Shown here piece by piece: positions 29,120 to 40,310 of a DNA stretch of 64,000 bases (the stretch's first letter is position 1; the number at the start of each line of letters is the position of its first letter). The notes under the pieces were generated by a model. That model made no database searches, was not told the origin of the DNA, and worked only from the letters and a program-made list of their open reading frames with translations. Location: contig BLSF01000050.1 of the NCBI GenBank assembly GCA_012862575.1, positions 124,001 to 188,000 of the forward strand. The letters are read 5' to 3'. Origin of the DNA: Parietichytrium sp. I65-24A. Its lineage: Eukaryota > Sar > Bigyra > Thraustochytrida > Thraustochytriidae. Both the position numbers and the translations under genes were made by a program.

Positions 29120-32100
29120 TTGTTGGATATGGCATTGACATTGGCATTGGCATTGGCATCCGCAGCTCTTCGCACTCTCTTGTAGCTAGTGTGCGTGGGT
29201 GGAGTCCGATGGTACGTGTGAATTCAAGTTTGTGGATCGCTTGGATATACATCTTGGAAACCCTTTTGGAACCGGGATGGTGATCTGGAGATGGCAGGGA
29301 ACCTCTCGTTGCGCTCGTTCGTTTGAGGATGTGCTCGAATGAGCTCGAATGTGCTTGGAAGCGTTTGGAAATGTGCAGGACGCGGCCAAAGCTAAGGCGA
29401 TGGGCTGGAATTGCAAAGGGAGGCGGCAAGGTATTCGACATTTGCACGTGAAGGACGAGGAGCCGTGAAAGCATAATTTTACTTCCTTCCGCAATTGCTG
29501 CTGAGCCTGCTTCACCCGGAGTGGTCTCGGGCTCCTTTTTGCAGAATTTCAGGACGTTGGCAGTATATCTGGTTTTGTTAGGAGCCTCATGCTGCGACGT
29601 TAATGAATGTGACGTTGTAATCTGTCGGTGTTGGCAGTGTGAACTTGCAATGGTGAATGAAGGCAATCCGAGAGCGTTCTTTTAGTTCTTGCCATCGCTC
29701 GGCGGCCATTGCCGATGGAATTAATACACGGAACGCAAGTACAATCGGGCACTTAACTATCACAACGAACGCAGTGCCCACGAGCCACTCGGGATGCTTG
29801 GAAAACAAATGCCAGCATGCGAAAAAGGGAACCACTTATTTCTATCTCCCAGAAGAGGAATTAACTGTAAAACATGTAAAACCCGATTTCCTCATTGGAA
29901 AGGCAACAAAAACAAACCTGCGAAACGGTGGTGATTGGTACTCCTACTTATTGTTAAGACGTACATAACCATGTGGAGATTTGCATTCCAGAGTTGACGT
30001 CCTGTCGTCCTGAGGTTGGCTTGAGCGAACATTTATTGTTCACCGCTATTCGTTGTAATTTCCGTACTGCTAACGATTACACTAAGCGTCTATTATCGAC
30101 AAGCGCGACCTGCAGTGCAAAATCCGTGTCGCAAATGAGGGCGGTGGGAAGTTATGACACAACTAGACGCTACATTAACCAAAATGCTAGCGGACCCTAG
30201 ATTAAAAAAATATATTATTTCGAAATGTTGGAAAGACCCAAGTGATGTGATTGTTTCTTTCAGTCAATCAATTGACGGAGATAAGCTCAACAAATAAGTT
30301 CGAAATAACTTTACTGTTAACTCGAGAAAAGGAATTTGGAAAGCAAGAGACCTTGGCGTTGAATGCATGTGCCGCACTAGCTTGTGCGTGCATGACGCAG
30401 TGCAGGGAGGCGACGGAGCCTATCAATCGACGAATCGACACATCGACGCAGGCTTTCAGGGCTTTGTGAGACAGGCTCTTTCGTGTTGATGGGTTCTCGA
30501 GATCCTCGCCTTGTCCTGGCCCGTGTCTGGCCCGCTCTCCTTGCTTGAACTTGTTGGACGTCAACGTCTTTTGATGTCTTTTTGCGCAAGTCGTTCATTG
30601 TACTCTGGTCTAGCAGAGAAGGCAGAGCAGCCAAGATATCCCGAGAGGGGGAAGAAAAATGGAGCGCGCAAGCTCTCTGCTGTCCAGACCCATGGAAAAA
30701 TCACACAAGCAGCTTTCTTCTCGAGGGTTGAGAGTGTTGAGAGATGTTGAGAGATGTTGAGAGGAGCCTCTTGCCACTTGAGCTTCGTAGCGTCGGTAGC
30801 GTCGGGCTCTTTTGCTGTGGGATTTTGCGTCCTGTTGGGCGCTGACAAGTTGGGGAATGAAAACTGTGAGCCCTAGCTCCCGCTCCGCTACAGCATTCCC
30901 GCCAGTTGCTTGCGCAAGCTTCTTCTGCCGAGCATTCGAAGAATTCAATGCGTTTTTCTTTCACGGTCAAGCCTTGAGTAGTGAATGTGCAACGGCGCGC
31001 TGAACTGTACTGAACTGACCGTGATGAGCCAGCCAACCTAGCTCTCGCTTACTTTTGAGCAAGAAGAGTTGCAGAACACAACAAAAAACAGGTCACTCTG
31101 CTTCTCTCACCTCAGGCTTACGAACAAGGCAACCGGTTAGTCGTGTTCCAGAAACGCTTGCTCGCTTTCTATGCTTGATCTTCGTCTGTGCGACACAATT
31201 GTTCTGTGTGTATGTGTATGGTCTCATCAATTGGAAAAGAATACACACGACACGAAGCGCACTGCCAGTAACTTAGTGTCACACGTTGGAAGGGGGAGCG
31301 TCAGTGACAACGGAATGAGCATTGCAGCGTTTTGTCATGTTTTGTCAGTGTTGTCTGCTCTTAGATCACGCGCCTCTTGTAGGTTCACTCCTTGAATCTC
31401 CATGTTATTCCATGTCAGTCTTTCTGTTGTTCTGGACGTTGTGTCGCTCAGTAGACAGTCATTCGCGAGCATAATTCGTGCCATAAGATTACTCTCACTG
31501 GCACGGCAGGTCAAGTCCCAGTGCCTTGGACGTTATGCGCAGTGAGCGCTTCACGCACTTCGCTTTGTCGGACTTGAAGAGCTAACCGATCGAAGATGAA
31601 ACCATGCGAAGAATTCGAAAGAGAAATTCAATGAGATAACAATCGGAATAATCAGAATTCAGAATTCAGAGAAGAAAAAATTCCAAGTTAAATTGAGGAC
31701 TAACTGTAAAAGAAGAAGAGTTAGGAAATCGCTCCAGTTGACTGTGAAATCCATCGCAAGTTGTCTTGCCTCGCAATCTCCGCAATCAAATTTCGAAGGA
31801 AGATACGACCACTGTCCACTGTCCACAGTACTCGTATCAATCATTCCACCTCAACAGGAGAAATTTTGCAAAAAATCTGCGAGAACAGGTGTACGTTCCA
31901 AATGGTTTGCCAGTAGGTTGTTTTAGCGATGCCGGTAGTAAGTGGAGAGATTTCGTACATGTGAGAAGTGATTGAGGTGGATGAAAGGACGGAAAAGTTC
32001 AATCCAATCCGGCCAACCTCCCTCTCGGATCATCCCCGTTCTCGAAAAGCTTGAATCCAACCCAGTCCAGTTCTCCCGGCGCCTGTCCACATTATCTCCA

Positions 32101-32492
32101 CACAGTCCTCCGCCGGGCAAATATAGTCCTACCATTTCCACACCAACCTTACGTCCGGGTCGCTGAAACTGTTCCCCCGTGGTCTCATTTCCCCGACTAG
32201 CCTCCTACAAGACCTCACTCACTCCTCACACCATCGCTCCTAGCACGCCGTTCATTTCCTCTACCCCAGGCTACTCCAAACAGTAAGCATACACCACCCA
32301 AAGCTGGGTCCCCTGGTGTTACTCCGTCTCACTGCGCAACCATAGCCTATCACTAATATTGGGTACTAGTACCAAGTACTCAGTACTCAGTACTGAGTAG
32401 CGAGGCCTTTGGAGATTGTGAGTAAGTACTCATTGAGTTGGGAGATGTTGGGAGAGCGGAAAGAGAAATAACTTAGAGAGAGACAGACACAT

Positions 32493-32542
<50 letters not shown>

Positions 32543-32832
32543 CAAAGACGCAAGTTGGCGCTGCGACTGAGGGAGAAAGAATCGGGGAGGGAAAAAAAAG
32601 AGAGAGGGAGGAAAGAGGCACTGAGTACGGACACACTCGCGCGGCGTCAGAACCGCAACGTGCGTAGTTGGCGCGAATAGGAGAGCAGCAAGCAGGTCCC
32701 AAGTGGGGCCTTGGGTTCTCCGGTTCTGTGGATCTGCGCAATCTGCGCAATCTGCGCTGCTCCAGCGAGCCTTCTTGGAGACGGTGGACAACACTCGCGA
32801 ATTGGAAAAGCGCAAGTGCGCTGGGAGGTGAG

Positions 32833-35361
32833 ATGTCAAAGGTGACTGCTCGCGCGGGCGTGATGGTGACTGCGGACAGGCCAATGGCGGGCGTGAGAGG
32901 CCGGTTCGTGGAGAATTTTCAGCCCAGGTACCAGCGGAACAATAAGAAATGTGGGCTCAAGAACCTCAGGTGCTTCCCCACGTGCTCGCAAGGGGGGCAC
33001 ACTGGCACAGGGTTCTGCGGGACGCATGTGACGTGCGAGATATCGGGACTGGACCTGCCGGATCGCAACGCCGTGGTGAGGGCATGGGCCGAGTTTGCTG
33101 AGCTGGGCTCCGATGATCAGCTGCGACTGGGCGCGTCGATACCGATGGACACGGCGATGAGCAAAGAACGTTCGCGGGACGAGCCGACGCTGCCATGGAT
33201 CAAGGGCGATGTGTCATTCGGGCAGACCACGGAAGACGGTGTGACAATCGTGTTCAACAAGCAATTGCTTGGCTGGAGCTACAGTTGGACGAGCAACAAG
33301 CACACGTGCGATGCGTTTCATGAATTTAAAGTGTACCTGTTCGCCCAGCGGTCGCCAAAGAGCAAGACTTTAGAGTTTCTGGGCTCGGTAGTTAGTCCCA
33401 AATTTCAGCTGTTCAGTCGCCGAAGACAAAACTACTTTGATACGGCCATCTCCGGTGCTGGGGCAGCGAAGAAGCAGAAGGCGCAAGAGGCGCAGGGGGC
33501 AAGCCAGGAGTATCCCGAGATCCAGCAAGACACGCGCAAACGGCCCCGGACGAATGTAGCTTCGTCCGGCGTAGAAACTACACCAGACCCTACGCGGAGA
33601 AATCCATCTCTCCAAAACCATTTCCATAACGTGGACGTCGGCTTCGATGCAGATATACAAATGGACCTTGATTCCGTTCTGAGAGAAAGCGCACGCGAAT
33701 GGGAGGAGAACAGGTGCCTGGACCAGCTATTCTCGTTCTACTTTCAGCATTGCCCAACCTACTCCTTAAACAATGATAGAAGCGAAGATACGGATAGATG
33801 GACGGAGGACGGATCCCCTTACAACAACTGGGTGTACAATGAGGGGCCTTTTTTTCCGACATTCCAAGATGACTCTTTCCTTGATCTTTTGCTGGAAGAA
33901 GAATCGGAGATCGTACCGAAGAACGAGGAGCGTACGAAGACCTCCCTCAAAGGCATTGCTGATTTCGTGCTGGAAACTGGACGCATTCCAGCTGATACTG
34001 TCAACATGTTCATGGGCAAAGTTGAGGAAGCGTCTAAAACCCTGATTATGCTATCTCGCAATGCTGTCGGCTTTAAGCGCATCATACAAAGGTATTCCTC
34101 CCCGGCTGGTATTCAGCGGCTTAAGGAACAGGTGCAGAGGGAGAAGGTGGACAACAATTTTGAGTGGACTCTGGCGCGGGAGGACGAAACCTTTGACGAG
34201 CTGAATCCTGAGAATAACACAGAGAATTCCATCTTTGCAGCCGCCAGACACGAGATCAGGAAGATAGTGCGACACTCTCTTGAGCTCTGCGGAATCGACA
34301 TCAGAAGTATAATCCCCATGATGCACTTAATAGCTGACAACGGGTACCTCTTGACTTACCCATTTGCTCCTCCAAGCATGAAACTCGCGATATTGATTCA
34401 CCTGCAGCTTTACGGAAACGTTGACAAACTATCGGATCAAGATTACGGAGCGAGAGAAGGTCGCTTCAAAGACGAGGCCCAGCAGAAGATATACGCGCGG
34501 GATCTGATCATTGTGAAGCGCGCAATGTTTCGCCGTCATGTATGTACCAGCGTCATTCAGAGTCAGCGCGTCAGACGTGCGGTGAACGGGTATCAGGCGC
34601 TCATTCATCCGAAATGGGATATCAACGGGCTTTGGATCAAGATCAAACAGGAAAAGCACGCCAACAAACCGCGCTCCACCGGGTACGCGGTCATAGCCAA
34701 AATGTACGGGATGCCCACAGGACAATTTGCGCATGACCTTTTGGACTCGATGTTTAGCCACGTCGAAGTACGTATCACGCCTTCTGCTCTTGTGATGAAA
34801 GGCCAGCAGGTCATGCTCGCCGTACCGGAGACTTATGTGCCCCTAGTCGGTCCGGCGCAACAATTTTCTTTTGGAACTCCGTTGCCGTTCAAGATGTTTA
34901 CAGAGGAAAACTTGCTAATCGGGTGGCTTGCCGAAGAACCGTGTGGCGCGGTCATCTACTCTGTCTACTCTTCTAAACGCCATGTTGCCTTGGAGCAATT
35001 CCCAGACGAGGGCTCTAATGACGATGAAAGTGCGGCAGCCATTGTTGATGGTATCACAGAATTCATTCGGCGCAACAATAGTACTCTAACAGAGTCTGCT
35101 GTTCGGACTGTGAGAAAAATAATCATCCCACCGACTCCGGGACCGAAAGATACTTTCTTAACTGATCACTGCTCGTATTTGTTCGCGCACAGCAAAGACG
35201 CTCCGAGGATGGACGATAGGAATGCCCTAATGTGCTTTGCACAAAACCCTGCTTCTATGAATTGTATGAAACTCCTTGCCTTTGAGGAGAAGTACATGCG
35301 AAACTACTGCGACGCCGAAGACACAAACTTTGTAGTTGACACCCTCTCCAAGACTTATTGA
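32833..35361 (+). CDS. Orphan 842-residue protein with Cys-rich N-terminal region
   Basis: A single exon from ATG 32833. I do not recognise a family. Residues about 20-205 look like a folded domain: a Cys-rich start (KKCGLKNLRCFPTC, FCGTHVTCEISG), then alternating beta-like stretches (LLGWSYSW, FHEFKVYLF) and a closing FLGSVVSPKFQLFSRRR. The general look is of an Ig-like DNA-binding fold, but that is only an impression. A basic KKQK...RKRPR segment (about 215-250) could be a nuclear localisation signal. An acidic, aromatic middle follows (LLLEEESE, about 350-360). Residues about 430-842 form a second region with short helices and FSFGTPLPF / LLIGWLAEEPCGAVIYSVY blocks. A transcription factor with a ligand-binding C-terminal domain is one guess. 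A GA run lies about 290 bp upstream of the ATG. Confidence 0.7.
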   Translation: MSKVTARAGVMVTADRPMAGVRGRFVENFQPRYQRNNKKCGLKNLRCFPTCSQGGHTGTGFCGTHVTCEISGLDLPDRNAVVRAWAEFAELGSDDQLRLGASIPMDTAMSKERSRDEPTLPWIKGDVSFGQTTEDGVTIVFNKQLLGWSYSWTSNKHTCDAFHEFKVYLFAQRSPKSKTLEFLGSVVSPKFQLFSRRRQNYFDTAISGAGAAKKQKAQEAQGASQEYPEIQQDTRKRPRTNVASSGVETTPDPTRRNPSLQNHFHNVDVGFDADIQMDLDSVLRESAREWEENRCLDQLFSFYFQHCPTYSLNNDRSEDTDRWTEDGSPYNNWVYNEGPFFPTFQDDSFLDLLLEEESEIVPKNEERTKTSLKGIADFVLETGRIPADTVNMFMGKVEEASKTLIMLSRNAVGFKRIIQRYSSPAGIQRLKEQVQREKVDNNFEWTLAREDETFDELNPENNTENSIFAAARHEIRKIVRHSLELCGIDIRSIIPMMHLIADNGYLLTYPFAPPSMKLAILIHLQLYGNVDKLSDQDYGAREGRFKDEAQQKIYARDLIIVKRAMFRRHVCTSVIQSQRVRRAVNGYQALIHPKWDINGLWIKIKQEKHANKPRSTGYAVIAKMYGMPTGQFAHDLLDSMFSHVEVRITPSALVMKGQQVMLAVPETYVPLVGPAQQFSFGTPLPFKMFTEENLLIGWLAEEPCGAVIYSVYSSKRHVALEQFPDEGSNDDESAAAIVDGITEFIRRNNSTLTESAVRTVRKIIIPPTPGPKDTFLTDHCSYLFAHSKDAPRMDDRNALMCFAQNPASMNCMKLLAFEEKYMRNYCDAEDTNFVVDTLSKTY

Positions 35362-36935
35362 TGGCAAACTTTATCCAAAACCGAGCTATCATGTTACTTT
35401 TTTCTTTTCGGTCTAGTCTGCTCATTCATAAAAGGCTTTGGGAGATCCTATGCATTTCTAAATGGCTTGTCTGAGCTTTTGCACCTGACTTCCGGAAGGA
35501 AAGAAGCGTTTTATCTAACATGATGAATTTCTGTGAATTTAGAAGACTTTCTAGACTTTAGAGAGCGACACCAGTGCCCGCTTCTCTGATTTGTCCAGGA
35601 GGAGCAGGAAAACACCCGTTGATGATTACATTTTGTTTTCAAGTTTGCTTGACTGTGGACGCTCTTTCCACGACCAATCTACTACAAACTTCGGCACCCA
35701 AGTCTAAACTGTCTAAACACATCGAAGGGTTCCAAGTGAAGCCACGAAGTGAGAGCGTAAACAAACCCTATCGGAAGGTGGGGTGGAAGGGTTCGACATG
35801 CAAGTTTCATCCCGTAACTGCAGGACTTGAGGGGACTCGCACACTTCGGTCAACGTTTGACCTCCTCACTCACTCACCGTCAAGCTCTTCGAGTGGCATT
35901 TGAAACCCAAAGCCGCTGAGAGGTGTCATCCAGCAGCTGCGCGCCAGACCGGTCTCTCCCAAGCAGCCACAGCAAGGACATTTCCACGAGAATAAGTTGG
36001 AGGAGTCCTGTCTGCTGCCGTTTGCACGTTACGCGTCGCGGAATTCCAGCAACATATCATCCTCTTCGCTTCGTGAGCAAGTCAGCTTCTGCTTCTCTTG
36101 CCCGAGAGCCGGGCAGTATTGGCAGGATATGGCAGATTGGCGCAACCGTCAGACAACTTGCTGCAAATGGCCCACACCAACACCCAGTTGCAAGAAAGTT
36201 TCTGCTCTTCCGGCACCCGACGAGAGCTGAGTCCGACTCCCATCTCGCATTCTTTCTTCACTCACAGCATCTCACAGCTCGGAGTCTGATCGACCAGCAA
36301 CTACAGTCTCATTTTTCAACAAGGACCTAGCTCTGGGGCTAGACACGCTCTGCTCTCTTCCGCAACATTTTTTACTGACTGTGAATTCTGAATTCTGCAA
36401 TTCTCTGCACTATCTTTGCTCCGCGATTTTTCATCGTGATCACAGCTCACTCCATTCTTCGTCCTTCATCTCCTTTTCATCCTTCAATGAACATGCTCTC
36501 ATGGGTTAAGTCCGTCCTTTTCTGCCGGCCCTCACAGCCGGGGCCTATTCACCGTCTACTCCCTACGGTAGTGTTCATGATCGCGATGCGAAAAGGTATT
36601 CTAGGGCCGTGCAACATTTGAAGGGTAGGAGGGTAGGAATCTTAGCTGCACATGGTAGGACTTGGCTGTGGGAGCACTAGGCGACTAGGTGTAAGGAGCG
36701 TAGGGAGGTGATGTATTTGTGATCGCTTTTTGGTTCGATAGTTGACAGAGTTGACTGCTCTCTCTTGGATCCAAAAAGATCAATTTTACGTTTTACGTAT
36801 TTTTACGTTTTACTTTTTACTTTGCAATCATTCAGAATTCAGAACAACTTGACGACTGAAAGAACTGAAAGCGATACTCAGTAGACTCAGTAGAATGTAG
36901 TATGTAGTATGTAGTGCTCAGCAAAATCTCTCTCT
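35362..36935. other. Intergenic region between orphan gene and duplicated locus
   Basis: No supported gene. It includes the second copy of the 47-bp dispersed repeat (35739-35786), a TAGG-rich island at about 36600-36715, TTTTACG repeats near 36784-36820 and TCAGAATTCAGAA words. Confidence 0.5.
35739..35786 (+). repeat. Dispersed 47-bp repeat, copy 2
   Basis: The inverse of 4476-4522; the flanks beyond about 47 bp do not match. See copy 1. Confidence 0.75.
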
Positions 36936-39538
36936 CCCATCCATCTCACACGCTCGGTCCTCGCTCCGTCTCTGCCTACGTTGACAAGAGCCATTCCATC
37001 CTCGAAGGCGGATGCCATTGAATGAAGAACAACCAACTTGGTTTTTTCATTCTCACAGTCAATCATTCATTCACTCAGTCATTCATCGATCGACGAGCCT
37101 GTGCCACGACGTTCGACTTGTGTCCACATGCTCGCTAGGATTCTACAACGCCAGCAAAACGAATAACGCATTCTGTCTTCCTTCCGAGACTTCCGAGTCA
37201 GAGTCAACAGAGTCAACAAACAGTAAGTTTATTTTGTTCAATCAATCTACTCCGTCCTACACACTCCGATCTTCAACTAACAGCGCGATTTTAATGTTTT
37301 TAATGTCCCGCCAACGCAGACAAAGGAAACAACACAGCTCGAGGCAGGCTAGCCGAGATAGCCCCAAGGCGCAAGATCCTGGGGATCTCTGTAGGCTGCG
37401 ACTACTGAGCTGCAGAGAAGTCGAGTAGCGGAGTTAGCGGAGTAGTGCATCCGTGTTTTCTCAGTCCGCCAACAAACCCCAACACTATCCAATACTTATA
37501 CACTGGCAAATCACCCGTGGAAGAGCGAGTATAGTAGAGCTGGCTAGCTTGCGAGTGTATCTTGAAGGGGAAGAGGCCGGCAGACCTGAAACGCAAGGAG
37601 CGGTGCCGAGTTGCGCAGTATCCAGAAAAGAAAAAGTGAAGAGCCACAGCGATCGACGCAGCCAAAATGACTTCCATGCTGAGCGAAGATCTTCCTGATG
37701 CCCTCATCCCATTCAAGGGCAAGTTGAGCGAGAACTTTTACCAGAAGCGCCGCGACGTGGTGAGGTTCGTCAAAGAGGTGATCATCCCAAACCAGAAGAC
37801 CTACTCTACACAGCTTCATGAGCTCGAGGCGAAGGCATCGCACCCAGTCTATGCTCCAGAGCCTCCAATTCTCCACGAGCTCCGCAAGGAAGCACAGAAG
37901 AGAGGCGTTTACAACTTCTTCCTCCCAGAGGTATGCGGCCGTAAGTTTAGTGCTTCTTCTTGACACATGTTGCGAACGTTTTGACGATGAGTGCGCTAAC
38001 CTAGTTCTTTTCCACAACAGTATCTGTCCTGGAGTACTCTCCAATTGCGGAGATCCTTGGAGCGTACCATCTTGCAAACCTGGCAATGAACTGCTCTGCT
38101 CCAGACACCGGCAACATGGAAGTCCTCGAAAAGTACGGCACTCCAGAGCAGAAGCAGAAGTGGCTCGTCCCACTTCTCAACGGAGAGATTCGCTCTGCTT
38201 TTGCAATGACTGAGCCTGGAGTTGCATCCAGTGACGCCACCAACATTGCTTCCAGAATTGAATCTGATGGTGACGAGTACGTCATTAATGGCCACAAGTG
38301 GTACATTAGTGGAGCTTGCCGCCCAGAGTGCAAAGTGTTTATCTTTCTCGGCAAGACCCGTTTTGACGGCCCACTTCACACCCAGCAGAGCATGATCATC
38401 GTCCCTCGCGATGCTCCTGGAGTCAAAATTCTCCGCCCACTCGGCGTGTTCGGCCATGAACACGACCATGCTGAGATTATCTTTGATAACGTTCGCGTGC
38501 CAAAGTCCAACCTCCTTCTTGGTGAGGGACGCGGCTTTGAGATTGCTCAGGGACGTCTTGGACCTGGACGTATTCATCACTGCATGCGTACAATTGGAAC
38601 TGCCGAGGCTGTTCTTGAGGCCATGATTTTCCGCGCGCAAAACAGATTTGCTTTCGGCAAGGTTTTGTCAAAGAAGGACACGGTCCGCGCTGCCATCGCT
38701 GAGGCGCGCGTCTCTATTACCGCCAACAGGCAGTGTAAGTCCCGGAATGCCCGTTCGACGGTTGTTGTTGCCCATGCATGTTTGAAGAATTGACTGACAT
38801 TACAATTGGCTTTTTACTCCTCAACAGTGTGCTACCTCGCTGCGTGCATCGCCGATGAGCGTGGTTTCAAGGAGGCCAGAAAGTACATCGCTATGATCAA
38901 GCTTTCTGCACCTCGTAAGTTGCGAAAGATGAACAAGCTCTTTGATGAGCAAGAAGAAAAGACTCCGAGAAACTAACATGAAGTATGCTCTCTCAACTTG
39001 ACAGGCGCTGCACTTCAGATCATAGACGAGGCAATTCAGCTTCATGGAGCCCACGGAATTTCCCAGGACAGCAAGCTCAGCGACATCTATGCCAACATTC
39101 GTACCCTGCGTGTGGCTGATGGCCCAGATATCGTTCACCTCAACACCATCGCCAAGATGGAACTTAACTCTGTGCCAAGCGATCGCGCAAAGGAGATCAG
39201 CGGTATCAACAAGAACATCGAAAAGTACGGCAAGTACGAGCACGTCAAAGATATCGCATTCCCTGGCCGCTCGAAGATGTAAACCTTTTAATTAAATGAA
39301 TCTGCAAACCACTATGAATTATTTCCCCGTCCTTCCTGAATTCCTGACCTTGGGACCCTCGCACAACGAACACAACTTGCTTGCTCCCTTGATGGAAATG
39401 ATCCATCGCGCAATTCGCAACAGAAGAACCTCATCTTTCCAACACAGTTCTCCCGCGCACCAGCATTCAGATATACATACGTCTGCGAGCGTCCCACAAA
39501 GACCACGAGGACGTGTTTGAGAGCTGAGCACGAACAAA
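36936..39538 (+). repeat. Tandem gene duplication, unit A
   Basis: Similarity to unit B (39683-42192) begins at CCCATCCATCTCA and ends at GAGCTGAGCACGAACAAA. It covers the promoter, the whole four-exon acyl-CoA dehydrogenase gene and about 250 bp of 3' flank. Exons are far more alike than the flanks. Confidence 0.9.
37667..39282 (+). CDS. Acyl-CoA dehydrogenase, ACAD10/11-like, copy A (peroxisomal?)
   Basis: Four exons, 37667-37940, 38021-38734, 38828-38914 and 39005-39282, give 450 residues. Introns are 80, 93 and 90 bp, all GTAAGT...CAG. The FAD/substrate signatures [16 protein letters not shown] and [12 protein letters not shown] are present, as is [16 protein letters not shown], which is typical of the ACAD10/11 and related bacterial group. 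The catalytic base position reads [11 protein letters not shown], with Asp397 where MCAD has Glu, as in ACAD11. The enzyme oxidises an acyl-CoA to the trans-2-enoyl-CoA; the chain preference cannot be read. The N-terminus lacks an obvious mitochondrial presequence and the C-terminus is -SKM, a PTS1-type tripeptide, so peroxisomal import is likely. It is a near-identical twin of the gene at 40311. Confidence 0.93.
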
Positions 39539-40310
39539 CTCTTTTCTGACATCAGTTCATCAGAAGATTGAAGAAATACTTTGATTACTCTTCGTCCAAC
39601 GATGAGCCCTCCCACAGGTTATATGATGATATGCATGTTCTTTTCTTACTGTTAATCCTTAGTCCACAGTAAAACAATTTACCCCATCCATCTCAAATGC
39701 TTGGTCCACCCCTAACTCGACAAGAGCCATTTCATCCTCAAAGGCGAATGCCACTGAAGAACAAGTGTTTTTCTATTTCACACTCATTCATTCACAGTCA
39801 ATACATAAAATCATTCATTCGTCGATGATGATCGTAGAACCTCGCTGGGATTCCAAAACGCCAGCAAAACGAAACGCACTCTCTTCCTTCTGAGTCCACA
39901 GTGTTTTGATTTGAGAATTTTGATTGAAACTTTCGACCAGTCTATTCCGTCTTACACACTCCGATCTTCAACTAAGAGCGCGATTTTAATGTCCCGCCAA
40001 CGCAACGCAACGCGAGGCTTGCTGAGCCTGAGAGAGGCGCTGGCAGCCAAGGTGCTCAAGATGCCGTGTGTGAGGATCCCAGTAGGCGGCGGCTAAAGAG
40101 TTGTGGAGCAGCGCATCTTTTCTCAGTCCGCCTACAAACCTCGCCACGGAAGAGCGAATGTAGTAGAGCTGGCTAACTTGAGTGTGTATCTTGAAGAGTT
40201 TGGACTTGAAGGGGAGGAGGTCGGCAGACCTGAAACGCAAGGAGCAGTGCTGAGTTGCGCTGTACCCAGAAAAGTAAAGCAAAGCGCCAAACACGATCGA
40301 CGCAGACAAA
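39283..40310. other. Intergenic region between the duplicated genes
   Basis: 3' flank of unit A, about 145 bp of unique spacer (39539-39682), then the promoter/leader of unit B. The leader around 39950-40310 matches 37245-37666 in scattered blocks, so the duplicate carried its promoter. Confidence 0.6.

Larger units (their letters stand above)
28282..32832. other. 4.5 kb region without a supported gene
   Basis: Many short overlapping frames on both strands but no conserved domain or convincing exon pair. A 103-codon ATG frame at 29657-29968 has no recognisable features. The DNA holds two minisatellites (28725-28766 and 29051-29119), CAGAATTCAGAATTCAG at about 31658-31675, a CT/CCTA-rich island at about 32080-32290, and a GA run with AGTACTCAGTACTGAG at 32375-32400 upstream of the next gene. 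A diverged transposon relic or non-coding RNA gene cannot be excluded. Confidence 0.4.

Noticed and set aside
29657-29968. 103-codon ATG frame in the 4.5 kb spacer
   Set aside because: No family features, no splice partner and no unusual conservation visible; too weak to call.
37212-37283. Possible 5' UTR intron in acyl-CoA dehydrogenase copy A
   Set aside because: A GTAAGT donor and CTAACAG acceptor are present, but copy B lacks the donor, so the site is not conserved.
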